Below are positions 8,468 to 16,088 of a DNA stretch of 21,880 bases, one piece after another (within the stretch, counting starts at the first letter, position 1; each line of letters starts with the position of its first letter). Position numbers and translations under genes: made by a program. The stretch lies in contig CBFDBO010000043.1 in the NCBI GenBank assembly GCA_965603075.1, positions 1-21,880 on the forward strand, given 5' to 3'. The stretch is from JABJOR01 sp965603075. GTDB lineage: Bacteria; Pseudomonadota; Alphaproteobacteria; Rhodospirillales; Casp-alpha2. The notes under the pieces are model-generated. The model saw only the letters and a list, made by a program, of their open reading frames with translations. It had not been told where the DNA came from and did no database searches.

Positions 8468-9768
8468 TGGCGGACGTTTCTGATTCAAGAAAAAAAACAC
8501 CCAGCCAGGAAAGATTGCTGATCGATTATGTCGAGCGCATGGAAGAACACCGCACGGGGCGTTATGTCCTGCAACTGCATTTATCATCCCTGCGCCCCTA
8601 TAATAGACGCGATGCACACTTACGCGCTGCCACATCATATTTTGAAAGCCTGATAAAGGATATGTCTGGTCAGCTGTTTTTGTTAAAAAGCGGCGACATA
8701 TTTTTTATCTTCAAAAACGAAGTGCGCGGGGAAATCGAAACAATTGTTCAGCAAATTCGGTATATGTTTAGCGACGACCCTCTGATCGCTGAAGAAAATA
8801 CTGCCCACACGATTTTTGCCTCTTGGTATGATGCGGTTTCACAATTTTCTGATATTCAACGCATTGTCCAAGTTTTGCTCAATAAAGAAGAAGAGCGCAA
8901 TGAAGACAGTAAAAACCGTATGGATGCCCGTGCGGCCCTGAAAGAGAAACAACGACTGGGAGAGCCGCTGACCCCAGAACTTTTAATGCGCATTGAACAG
9001 GCCTTAAAACGAGCCGATCTATCCAATTTATTACGACGACAATTTGCCTGTACCGTGGATGAGCATCTTGCTCCAGAACAAATTTTCAGCGAGCTGTTTA
9101 TTTCTATTCAGGATTTGCGCGAAACGCTTATGCCGGATGTCAATTTATTGTCTAACCGTTGGTTGTTTCAACACATGACAGAAACATTGGACAAACGCAT
9201 GCTCGCCATGTTGAGCAAAACCGATCAGGTCTCTATTTCTGGTAAGATCAGTTTCAATATCAATATCAGTACGTTGATGTCTGATGAGTTTCAGATGTTT
9301 GATGCCAACATATCGGCAAACAGACGCGGTTTGATGATTATTGAATTGCAAAAAGAAGATATTTTTTCCGATTTGCGCGCCTATTTATTTGCCAAAGAAT
9401 TTGTACAATCGTTGGGTTACAAGGTGTGCCTAGATGGATTGACCTTACAAACACTGCAAATTATCGACCATGAAAAACTGGGGGCCGATATGTTAAAGCT
9501 GGTTTGGAATACGGAACTGGCGGATGGTGGCGAGAATGTGCTCGCCATGGTCAAAGGCATTGTTGATAAAAAGGGCGGTGAGAATGTTGCCTTATGTCGG
9601 TGTGATAACCGTGAAGCCATTAATTTTGGCCAAGCCGCAGGCATTGGATTGTATCAAGGTCGGTACGTAGAGACTTTAATCGCCGATGATGAACGGCGTC
9701 GGGAATTACTGCGATTGAAACGCCGGATCGAACGCTCTAACGAACAAGATATGGATGATAACTTCTGA
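8464..9768 (+). CDS. Degenerate GGDEF-EAL-like protein B, paralogue of A
   Basis: A 434-residue soluble protein with the same layout as the preceding gene. Matching blocks include LFLLKSGDIFFIF (71-83) for the GGDEF-like turn, MFSDDPL (101-107), NLLSNRWLFQHMTETLDKRM (228-247; protein A has the same TETLDKRM run), NINIST (265-270), IIELQKEDIFSD (292-303), LDGLT (323-327), DMLKLVW (342-348) and LYQGRYVE (396-403). The EAL position reads QDLRET and the DDFG position reads DGLT, so catalysis is unlikely. It differs from A by a charged, probably helical linker (about 138-170) and a basic, Arg-rich C-terminal tail (about 409-423). Translation begins at ATG 8464, or at the adjacent ATG 8467, overlapping the stop of A. 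It ends in TGATG overlapping the lipoprotein gene. Confidence 0.6.
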   Translation: MMADVSDSRKKTPSQERLLIDYVERMEEHRTGRYVLQLHLSSLRPYNRRDAHLRAATSYFESLIKDMSGQLFLLKSGDIFFIFKNEVRGEIETIVQQIRYMFSDDPLIAEENTAHTIFASWYDAVSQFSDIQRIVQVLLNKEEERNEDSKNRMDARAALKEKQRLGEPLTPELLMRIEQALKRADLSNLLRRQFACTVDEHLAPEQIFSELFISIQDLRETLMPDVNLLSNRWLFQHMTETLDKRMLAMLSKTDQVSISGKISFNINISTLMSDEFQMFDANISANRRGLMIIELQKEDIFSDLRAYLFAKEFVQSLGYKVCLDGLTLQTLQIIDHEKLGADMLKLVWNTELADGGENVLAMVKGIVDKKGGENVALCRCDNREAINFGQAAGIGLYQGRYVETLIADDERRRELLRLKRRIERSNEQDMDDNF

Positions 9769-10490
9769 TGATAGTCCCTCTTAAAAAAAGGCTCCCCAAT
9801 ACCGTTTCAAGCTTCGTTATTCGAAGCATGATTTTAGGGGCCGGTATTTTCCTTGTAACGGGATGCTCTCAATACATTGACGAACCACAAGTGGTCGCGC
9901 CCATGATTTTGGAAGAAGCCGAAACTACTTTACGGTCATTTCGGGGTAACCCAGATTTGAAAGAGATCGATACCCATATTCCGGATGCCGCTGGTATTCT
10001 TATTTTCCCCCGTGTGGTTAAAGGCGGCCTGATCGCTGGGGTCGAAGCGGGCACGGGCGTGTTGCTCGCGCGAACAGACACCGGTTGGAGCGCCCCCGCT
10101 TTTTACTTGCTCACAGCCGGTAGCTTAGGCCTTCAGGCCGGGTTGCAGGAAAATGAAATTGTCATGATTATTCGTAATCAGGGCGCGCTTAATGCGGTCA
10201 TCGAACATCAAGGAAAATTTGGTGCAGAGCTTGGCATCATGGTGGGCTGGACGGGCATTGGCTATGAAGGGGCAACCACCACCAGTCTCGGGTTGGATAT
10301 TCTGGCCTATTCCGGTGATGGTTTTGGTGTCTTTGGTGGCGCCGCTCTCGAAGGGGCCGCGCTGGTAAGGCGCAATGATCTAAATGATTATCTTTATGGT
10401 GAAGGATCGATCCCACGGGCGATTGTTTTAGAAGGCCGTTTATCGAACCCCGTGACGGACAGTTTACGCGCCGCCATTAGCCCGCGCTAA
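9768..10490 (+). CDS. SYLF (Ysc84-like) domain lipoprotein
   Basis: A 240-residue predicted lipoprotein. A hydrophobic segment (about 20-32) ends in the lipobox LVTGC with the lipidated Cys at 33. Ser at +2 predicts the outer membrane if the E. coli Lol rule holds. The mature part (about 55-235) matches the SYLF/Ysc84 fold: PDAAGILIFPRVVKGG with a GVEAGTGVLL strand, then LTAGSLGLQAGLQENEIVMI and a Gly-rich C-terminal half. In eukaryotes SYLF domains bind phosphoinositides; bacterial members are mostly exported proteins of unclear function. It starts on the stop codon of paralogue B (TGATG), so translation is probably coupled. It is the last gene of the three-gene unit, facing cobD with only 36 nt between the stops. 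Confidence 0.85.
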   Translation: MIVPLKKRLPNTVSSFVIRSMILGAGIFLVTGCSQYIDEPQVVAPMILEEAETTLRSFRGNPDLKEIDTHIPDAAGILIFPRVVKGGLIAGVEAGTGVLLARTDTGWSAPAFYLLTAGSLGLQAGLQENEIVMIIRNQGALNAVIEHQGKFGAELGIMVGWTGIGYEGATTTSLGLDILAYSGDGFGVFGGAALEGAALVRRNDLNDYLYGEGSIPRAIVLEGRLSNPVTDSLRAAISPR

Positions 10491-10526
10491 TACAGGGCAA
10501 TGTAATGACAGAAAATAAAACGGCGG

Positions 10527-11540
10527 TCATCCCGGCAACATATCAAACCGGATAACCGCAAGGGCGGCGACCCAGCCGATATTAATCAAACAGGCAATGG
10601 CATATAAATAGAGCGCTAAGCGAATATCTTTGTGTGTTGCTTTCGCCGATCCATCCCCAACCCACGGCGCTTTTACCACACGGCTAGAATAGCGAATGGG
10701 ACCGGCCAAAGCTAAATTAAGCGCCCCGGCGCAAGCGCTAATGGTCCAGCCTGAATTGAGGGATCGATGTTTCCCGGCGTCGCTCAACATTATTTTAAAG
10801 GCTCTCAAGGGATTTGCCTTTGGCGTGAAACAGGCCGCCAGACAAAGAAATAAACCCGCTAATCTTGCTGGAATAATGTTCAAGATATCGTCAATACGCG
10901 CGGCAGAAAATCCATAGGCGTGATACTTGGGGTCCCGGTGGCCGATCTGGTGATCCATAATGTTAATCGCCTTGAAAACCAACAAGCCCGGCAGGCCAAA
11001 CAATACATACCAGAAAATGGGAGAGATGACCCCGGTAACAAAATTCCGACATAGGGCTTCGATGGCTGTGCGGGCAATGCCATAATCATCTAATTGTGAC
11101 GGATCGCGCTTGGCTATTTCTTGGATACTGGCACGGGCATCTTCAAGGTTATTACCTGTGAGAATTTTCCCCACGGCACGGACTTGATCAAACAGGCTGC
11201 GCTGGGTGATCAGGCTGACCACCAAAATGAATTCTAGAATCCACCCCCATTCATGATTGCGTGACAGCCAAGCAATTGCGCCCCCTATGATGATGCATAT
11301 GACCGAGATCATAATAACGCTGATAAATCCCCGTAAGGCCCGATCCCGTTCAGAGCGTTTATCACGGTTTAAACGGCGATCAAAGAAAGCGATCAAGCGT
11401 TCAATCAGTTTTATCGGGTGGGGGAAAAATCGAGCGAGCGCCCGCATGGAGCCCACATATGCATCAACCATCAGGGCCAATAGCAAGACGATCATCGGAT
11501 CAAATCCGGCGTGTCCGTTAATCATATCGAAGATAAACAT
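10527..11540 (-). CDS. cobD: Adenosylcobinamide-phosphate synthase (CobD/CbiB family)
   Basis: A 337-residue integral membrane enzyme that attaches aminopropanol (or its phosphate) to adenosylcobyric acid in B12 synthesis. Family hallmarks: the N-terminal LLLALMVDAYVG with FFPHPIKLIERLIAFFDRRLN just after; then hydrophobic helices; then the central DYGIARTAIEALCRNFVTG with ISPIFWY, where CbiB proteins carry the conserved E-(S/A)-x-x-(E/R)-N region; then NIMDHQIGHRDPKY and the AARIDDILNIIPARL segment. All look intact. The frame extends to a TTG at 11576, but the ATG at 11540 gives the usual family N-terminus; the ATG at 11525 is also possible. No other cobalamin gene is nearby, so it looks detached from a cob cluster. 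Confidence 0.9.
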   Translation of the reverse strand: MFIFDMINGHAGFDPMIVLLLALMVDAYVGSMRALARFFPHPIKLIERLIAFFDRRLNRDKRSERDRALRGFISVIMISVICIIIGGAIAWLSRNHEWGWILEFILVVSLITQRSLFDQVRAVGKILTGNNLEDARASIQEIAKRDPSQLDDYGIARTAIEALCRNFVTGVISPIFWYVLFGLPGLLVFKAINIMDHQIGHRDPKYHAYGFSAARIDDILNIIPARLAGLFLCLAACFTPKANPLRAFKIMLSDAGKHRSLNSGWTISACAGALNLALAGPIRYSSRVVKAPWVGDGSAKATHKDIRLALYLYAIACLINIGWVAALAVIRFDMLPG

Positions 11541-11710
11541 AGGCCAAAGAATGATGCGCCTAACGCAAAGCGTCAACTATTAACACAAAACCCAAGGGTC
11601 ACTTTAATATTCCTCTGCCCTTGTGAGGTTAAAACGCTGCAATATGAGTAGGAATATCGTATAAGAATAATGCATGCGATTCGCTCATTGTGTATAATGC
11701 AACAGGAACT

Positions 11711-12754
11711 ATGACGGCCACCATGGAACAAATCCTTCAAATACGAGCTATGATGGAACAAAATCCGGAAATAAGTCTGGCGGGGGCCTTTCTCTTTCTG
11801 TTGATATTATGGTGGTTGATGGGCCGCATAATTAATAAAAAATCCATAGCTTCGTTGAAAAAAGCACAAAGATCAGAACCGGGTAAGGGCGTGGGTGAAC
11901 CAAGTGTGGATAAACCAAGTATTGAACCAACAGTTTCTTTACCGGGGGGGATTCACGAGCAATGGTTTGATGACCTGCAACAGCGTCTCGATGGGGTCAA
12001 TGCGGGCGGTTCGCCCTTCGCGAGTGATTTAAAATCATGGCGTGAAAAACTGAGCGGTGGCTCGGCGAAACAAGCGGTGGAATCATTGGATGCATCGAGC
12101 ATAAAAAATGCCACAATCGGACGCCAAATGCGCGATGATGCGGAACAGTACCTTCTGGGGGCTGGAATGGCCCGAATCGCTGCGGGTGATCTAGAGGTGT
12201 CATTAGAAAACTTTGAAGGTGCAGTAGAGCAATTTTCTCTCGCGGTAGAGGTTATTCCCCTCGGTCATGACACTCTGTTCGCCGAAGCCCTCAATAAATT
12301 TGGCACCGCGCAATACCGTTTGGGAGATTACGACAAGGCGATGATGGCTTTTCGCCGGGCTTTGAAATTGCTGGGACGGCTTAATGGGCCAAACGATCCT
12401 GCCGTTGCCAGCGTGCTTAATAATCTTGCAATGATCCACTATGAACGCGGAGAGGTTGATCAAGCCCGCCCGCTCTATGAACGCGCGCTCCGCATTGATG
12501 AAGCAGAAAGCGCAAAAACCGGAGGGCCGTCATTAAGCGTCGCAACGGATTTAAACAATTTGGGCTTGTTGCTGAAAAACCAAAACTTACCAGAGGAAGC
12601 CGAACCTTTATTAAAACGCGCCTTAAGCATTAAGGAAGAGCTTTTTGAAACAGGTGATCCCACGTTGATCACGGGTTTGCGCAATTACGCTTCGGTCTTA
12701 CGGGCACTTGAGCGTGAAGAAGAAGCCGCCGCCTTGGATGTGCGATTGGGTTAA
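11711..12754 (+). CDS. Membrane-anchored tetratricopeptide repeat protein
   Basis: A 347-residue protein of unknown partner. One transmembrane helix (about 22-40) is followed by a positively charged turn, suggesting an N-out signal anchor with a cytoplasmic bulk. A Pro/Ser/Glu-rich stretch (55-80) and a helical segment (about 83-185) lead to three or four TPRs of the 42-residue kinesin-light-chain type between about 188 and 343. Repeat signatures are LNKFGTAQYRLGDYDKAMMAFRRAL, LNNLAMIHYERGEVDQARPL and LNNLGLLLKNQNLPEEAEPL, with an eroded last unit. A GTG lies further upstream at 11690, but AGGAA at 11704-11708 fits the ATG at 11711. TATAAT at 11693-11698 could be a -10 element, though it would leave a very short leader. 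Its stop lies in the 13-bp repeat shared with the convergent MFS gene. Confidence 0.8.
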   Translation: MTATMEQILQIRAMMEQNPEISLAGAFLFLLILWWLMGRIINKKSIASLKKAQRSEPGKGVGEPSVDKPSIEPTVSLPGGIHEQWFDDLQQRLDGVNAGGSPFASDLKSWREKLSGGSAKQAVESLDASSIKNATIGRQMRDDAEQYLLGAGMARIAAGDLEVSLENFEGAVEQFSLAVEVIPLGHDTLFAEALNKFGTAQYRLGDYDKAMMAFRRALKLLGRLNGPNDPAVASVLNNLAMIHYERGEVDQARPLYERALRIDEAESAKTGGPSLSVATDLNNLGLLLKNQNLPEEAEPLLKRALSIKEELFETGDPTLITGLRNYASVLRALEREEEAAALDVRLG

Positions 12755-12812
12755 TATACAGGGTTAATATACGGTGTTAATATACTGGGTTGATATAGCG
12801 GGTTAACTTGCC
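12748..12812. repeat. Five 13-bp tandem repeats spanning two convergent stop codons
   Basis: Units begin at 12748, 12761, 12774, 12787 and 12800. Consensus is GGGTTAATATACN; units 1-3 differ by one or two bases, unit 4 has TTGATATAG, and unit 5 keeps only GGGTTAA. The TAA ending the TPR gene (12752-12754) lies in unit 1. The TTA that is the MFS stop on the other strand (12803-12805) lies in unit 5. The array therefore fills the whole convergent gap. No strong hairpin is evident. Confidence 0.85.
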
Positions 12813-14014
12813 GAATTAAGTTGGGCTGCTTTGCGGCGGCGCATTTGTCGTATGGTGCTTAAAATAACAAATAGAAACGTCGCGATCCCCATGATGGCAA
12901 TTAAGCCATGGGGTTCCCATAATTGAATGGAAATTCCCGATAAGGGGGGGCCGATGATATTCGAAATTTCATAGGCCACGATAAAGGCCGCATTGGCGGC
13001 GGTCAGTTCGCCGCCTTTATATCGTTCGCCCAAAATCGCCATGGACAGGGTATAAAGCGCCCAAACACATCCGCCCCACACAAACAGAACCATGCTTATG
13101 CCTATTGGATCCTTCACGCCAAAGATAATCAAGGCAGAGCAAATCACCCCAATCACGGCGCACCCGATCAGAACCATAGAGCGGTCGGTTTTATCGGCCA
13201 GCCACCCGATGGGTAATTGCAGGACCACATTACCCAAAACAAAAACGCTTAATAATAAAATGGCGGCGTCCTGGGTAAAGCCCATGCGAAGCCCCCAAAT
13301 TGGCAGGAAGCTTAAGAACGACATATCAACAAACCCACAGAGTGCGCCCGCTGCCAAAATAGAGGGTATGGTCCATATAAAGTGGGACAGCTTGATCCCC
13401 TCCGGGGGGTGTAAAACCGGGGCGAACCGCCAAATAAACACGATGGGGAACAAGCTGAGGGCCAATAATGCCATGCAAAAAATAAACGCCGCATTGCCCT
13501 CTGTACCTAGGGTGCTGAGCATGAACGGGCCAATGGCAAAGCTTAGGGCCATGACAACCCCATAAAGGGCGGTAATACGTCCTCGGTTTTTTTCATGGGC
13601 AATAATATTTAGCCACGTTTCGGTAACAATCCACGGTATGGCCCCGCATACCCCAGCAATAAAACGAAGCGCAAGCCAGCTTCCATAGCTGTCAAAGATT
13701 GGTAACAATGCAACGGAGATTAAGACCCCGACGGAGGCCCAAAATATCGATTGAGCGGTTCCCAATTGTTGTACCAAGCGTGGCACAAAGGGGGCCGCGA
13801 TAATGACGCCAACGGGGGTCACCGCGCCGATCAAACCGATCATGAAAGTATCATAACCTTGGCTTTCAAGGCTCAAGGACATCAATGGGACAAGACCGGC
13901 AAAGGACATACCCCATGCAAAAATGCTGATATAAATACCAAACAGAGAGTATATTTGCTGTTTGCGGCTCAAAAGGGGTGATTGATCTGACATCTGCGGA
14001 TCATAGTATCCCAT
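12803..14014 (-). CDS. MFS transporter, YcaD-like
   Basis: A 403-residue membrane protein with about 12 hydrophobic helices and the major facilitator layout. TETWLN (131-136) in helix 5, followed by GRITALYGV (145-153), is typical of the YcaD-like branch. GWLADKTDRS in the second half is the repeated motif A after helix 8. The N-terminus up to about residue 20 is polar, and the C-terminus ends in a short basic tail (RQMRRRKAAQ). The substrate cannot be read from sequence; YcaD itself is uncharacterised. An internal ATG at 13993 (MSDQSPLL) is an equally plausible start; neither has a strong ribosome binding site. It is divergent from the secreted CigR-like gene and convergent with the TPR gene. 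Confidence 0.87.
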   Translation of the reverse strand: MGYYDPQMSDQSPLLSRKQQIYSLFGIYISIFAWGMSFAGLVPLMSLSLESQGYDTFMIGLIGAVTPVGVIIAAPFVPRLVQQLGTAQSIFWASVGVLISVALLPIFDSYGSWLALRFIAGVCGAIPWIVTETWLNIIAHEKNRGRITALYGVVMALSFAIGPFMLSTLGTEGNAAFIFCMALLALSLFPIVFIWRFAPVLHPPEGIKLSHFIWTIPSILAAGALCGFVDMSFLSFLPIWGLRMGFTQDAAILLLSVFVLGNVVLQLPIGWLADKTDRSMVLIGCAVIGVICSALIIFGVKDPIGISMVLFVWGGCVWALYTLSMAILGERYKGGELTAANAAFIVAYEISNIIGPPLSGISIQLWEPHGLIAIMGIATFLFVILSTIRQMRRRKAAQLNSAS

Positions 14015-14070
14015 AAGACCCTATGCCAATATCCTTTTTGGTATGTCTGTCATTAACTGTTATAGGGAGC

Positions 14071-14076
14071 TATAAT
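14071..14076 (+). promoter_or_regulatory. Candidate -10 element for the CigR-like gene
   Basis: A perfect TATAAT lies 25 nt before the chosen ATG and 15 nt before its GGAGAGG ribosome binding site (14092-14098), which fits a short leader. I do not see a good -35 hexamer at 16-18 nt upstream, so confidence is low. Confidence 0.3.
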
Positions 14077-14101
14077 TCCAGAGCTATTTATGGAGAGGTT
14101 C

Positions 14102-14902
14102 ATGAAGTTCTTTATTAATAATTTTATTTTCGGTTCAATGTTTCTGTTGAGTTTAATCGTTCTGCAGGTGAACACCGGATATGCACAAGAAGCTCCGCCA
14201 CCGCAAAACCCGGATGGGGGTACGGGCATTTCCGTAACGTCCGATTTTGAAAAAGCTTTACTGACCGGATTTTTTGAAGCCTTAAATAATCAACAATCCA
14301 AAGAAACCGACGCTGCAGGTTCCGCAACGGATATCGCAACTGTAACAATAGCTGATATCGTTGCCGATGTGTTGAAAACCGTCGTAGCGGAAGAATCTAC
14401 AGAATCGGATGCAAATGATGGCGATTCTGATGTTTTAGATGACAATGAAGCCTCTCAGGAAGGCTCAGATGACGACGGCAATGGCGATTCCAAAGGAAAG
14501 AATAAGGGAAAAGGTAAAGATAAAAACAAAGGTAAAGCAAAAGACAAAAATAAGGGCAAAGATAAAGATAAGGATACGAAAAAAAATAAAGATAAATCAG
14601 AGAACTCTTTACCGCCTGGCTTACAGAAACAATTGGCAAAAAATGGCACGCTCCCTCCGGGCTTACAGAGAAAACTTGAAGCTTCAGGGGAATTACCACC
14701 GGGACTTCAAGCTCGTGCATTACCTTTAGAACTTGAAGCCGAACTGCCCCTCCTTCCTGAAGGCCAAAAACGGGTAATCGCCGATGATGCGGTGCTGATT
14801 ATCGATGAGGTTCTCGGTACGGTATTGGATAGAATACCAAATGTCATTCCGCCTGAGCTGGCTCAAATCTTGAATGGGCTGCCTGATTTACTTAATCAAT
14901 AA
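14102..14902 (+). CDS. Secreted CigR-like LPPGL-repeat protein with acidic and lysine-rich tracts
   Basis: A 266-residue exported protein. A signal peptide (1-28, likely cut after GYA) is followed by: a helical part (about 45-97); an acidic Asp/Glu/Ser stretch (98-130); a Lys/Gly/Asp low-complexity tract of KGK, KDK and KNK steps (131-166); and three LPPGL motifs at 170-174, 184-188 and 198-202 spaced exactly 14 residues. The C-terminal part (about 205-260) has a DDAVLIIDEVLGTVLDRIP strand-helix. The LPPGL spacing plus this terminal segment match the CigR/RcnB-like periplasmic fold. CigR in Salmonella is an anti-virulence membrane protein; function here is unknown. GGAGAGG just before ATG 14102 favours it over the ATG at 14090. 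The acid-then-base tract is unusual for the family and suggests polyanion or metal interaction, which is inference. Confidence 0.72.
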   Translation: MKFFINNFIFGSMFLLSLIVLQVNTGYAQEAPPPQNPDGGTGISVTSDFEKALLTGFFEALNNQQSKETDAAGSATDIATVTIADIVADVLKTVVAEESTESDANDGDSDVLDDNEASQEGSDDDGNGDSKGKNKGKGKDKNKGKAKDKNKGKDKDKDTKKNKDKSENSLPPGLQKQLAKNGTLPPGLQRKLEASGELPPGLQARALPLELEAELPLLPEGQKRVIADDAVLIIDEVLGTVLDRIPNVIPPELAQILNGLPDLLNQ

Positions 14903-14945
14903 CAAAGCGGTAAATGGGATTGGCTATGACGCGTGTGTGGCATAG

Positions 14946-14973
14946 TATACAGTATAAAATAGTATACTGTATA
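14946..14973. promoter_or_regulatory. Paired TATACNGTATA dyads upstream of sco1
   Basis: TATACAGTATA (14946-14956) and TATACTGTATA (14963-14973) are exact inverted copies, separated by 6 nt. Each arm is itself a palindrome around its middle base, so they are also direct repeats 17 nt apart. They lie 28-55 nt before the sco1 ATG. The arrangement suits two dimers of a regulator, or overlap with a -10 element (TATAAA inside). Absence of GC pairs and of a T run argues against a terminator for the preceding gene. The regulator is unknown. Confidence 0.5.
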
Positions 14974-15000
14974 AATAATCATTAATTGAAAGAAGCCGAA

Positions 15001-15609
15001 ATGAAACAAGCCAGATCCGTTGTAGCCATCTTAATGCTCGTCATTGCCGCATTGGGTTTTTGGTACGCTTTACAATCGGGTGTATTGGGACCGAAGTCGG
15101 GCAAAGATAATCAGGTCACAAAAATTCAACTCGGCGGGCCTTTTGAATTAACCGATCATTGGGGCGATAAAGTCACCGATGTTGATTTTCATGGCAAGAA
15201 TACGCTGATCTTTTTCGGGTATACTTTCTGTCCGGATGTGTGTCCAACGGCGCTTACCACCATATCGACAGCGCTGGATATTTTGGGTGATGCCAGCAGC
15301 GATATAAACGCCCTGTTTGTGACCGTCGACCCAGAGCGCGACACGCCGGCTTATTTGAAAGAATACTTGGAACATTTCCATCCCGCGTTCATTGGCCTAA
15401 CGGGTGATTCTAGCCAGATTAAAAAAATAGCCAAAGCTTACGGCGTTTATTATGCACGGGCTCAAGAAGAAGACAGCGACCCCGATGATTATTTAATGGA
15501 TCACACATCGCTTGTTTTCCTGATGGACCCTGCGGGGCAGTATAAGACGCATTTCTCGCATACTGTCACGTCGGAGCAAATGGCCGAGAAAATTCTTGAT
15601 AGTATGTAA
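15001..15609 (+). CDS. SCO1/SenC family copper chaperone (cytochrome oxidase assembly)
   Basis: A 202-residue periplasmic, membrane-tethered thioredoxin-fold protein. It delivers copper to, or reduces the Cu(A) site cysteines of, cytochrome c oxidase subunit II. One N-terminal anchor helix (about 7-26) is followed by the Sco domain (about 45-202). The copper ligands are all present: C77 and C81 in CPDVC, and H168 in MDHTS. VDPERDTP (109-116) is the typical Sco loop. A TTG at 14986 extends the frame by five residues, but ATG 15001 with an AAAGAAG element just upstream is better. No oxidase subunit gene is in the window. It starts a plus-strand run with the two YcgN-type genes and is preceded by paired dyads. 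Confidence 0.93.
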   Translation: MKQARSVVAILMLVIAALGFWYALQSGVLGPKSGKDNQVTKIQLGGPFELTDHWGDKVTDVDFHGKNTLIFFGYTFCPDVCPTALTTISTALDILGDASSDINALFVTVDPERDTPAYLKEYLEHFHPAFIGLTGDSSQIKKIAKAYGVYYARAQEEDSDPDDYLMDHTSLVFLMDPAGQYKTHFSHTVTSEQMAEKILDSM

Positions 15610-15646
15610 TTTAGCGCCCTCGTTACGATAATCTGAGTAGAAGAAG

Positions 15647-16087
15647 ATGCCCGCTTTTTGGGAAACAACCGCTTTGGAAGATATGACATCTGCACAGTGG
15701 GAATCCCTATGTGATGGGTGTGGCAAGTGTTGTTTGGGCATGGTTGATGATCCAAGTGGCAAGAGCTTAAAACACACCAACGTGGCTTGTCGATTGCTTG
15801 ACCCGGATTTATGCCGCTGCTCAAATTATCAAGACCGTCACCGCTTCGTTCCCGATTGTGTGCGGCTCACCCCTAGCAAAGTGCGTACTTTGGAATGGTT
15901 GCCCTCTACTTGCGCGTATCGATTATTAAGTGAAGGGCAAGCTTTGCCAGATTGGCATCCGTTGATCACGGGCGATCCGGAAAGCGTCCACACCGCTGGC
16001 ATGTCGGTTCGCGGACGACATATTTCAGAACGGGATGTGGATTTGGGTAAAGATATGAGCGCCTATATTGTGGATTGGCCAGCCTGA
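15647..16087 (+). CDS. YcgN family cysteine cluster protein, copy 1
   Basis: A 146-residue cytoplasmic protein of the UPF0260/YcgN family, whose biochemical role is not established. It carries nine cysteines: CDGCGKCC (C22, C25, C28, C29), then C48, C56, C58, C71 and C89, the last in STCAYRL. This arrangement is typical of a metal or Fe-S cluster binding family. LPDWHPLITGD (105-115 region) and SVRGRHISE are further family blocks. Length matches E. coli YcgN (about 150). AGAAGAAG just before the ATG is a modest ribosome binding site. It is followed after one base by a second, clearly paralogous gene. Confidence 0.9.
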   Translation: MPAFWETTALEDMTSAQWESLCDGCGKCCLGMVDDPSGKSLKHTNVACRLLDPDLCRCSNYQDRHRFVPDCVRLTPSKVRTLEWLPSTCAYRLLSEGQALPDWHPLITGDPESVHTAGMSVRGRHISERDVDLGKDMSAYIVDWPA

Positions 16088-16088
16088 T

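Noticed and set aside
10476..10491. ATTAGC-CCGC-GCTAAT hairpin at the SYLF lipoprotein stop
   Set aside because: Only six pairs, overlapping the coding end and with no T run, so too weak to call a terminator.
13092..13565. 157-codon plus-strand frame
   Set aside because: Antisense to the MFS transporter; no start signal or family resemblance.
14500..14590. Short repeats resembling an array
   Set aside because: They are AAA/GGT/GAT codon runs of a Lys-rich protein, with no constant repeat-spacer period, so not CRISPR.
14439..14729. 96-codon plus-strand frame rich in Lys/Ile/Arg
   Set aside because: An alternative frame of the Lys-rich tract in the CigR-like gene; low complexity only.
14941..14975. 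Intrinsic terminator for the CigR-like gene
   Set aside because: The stem is nearly all A-T and no T tract follows; a paired operator is the better reading.
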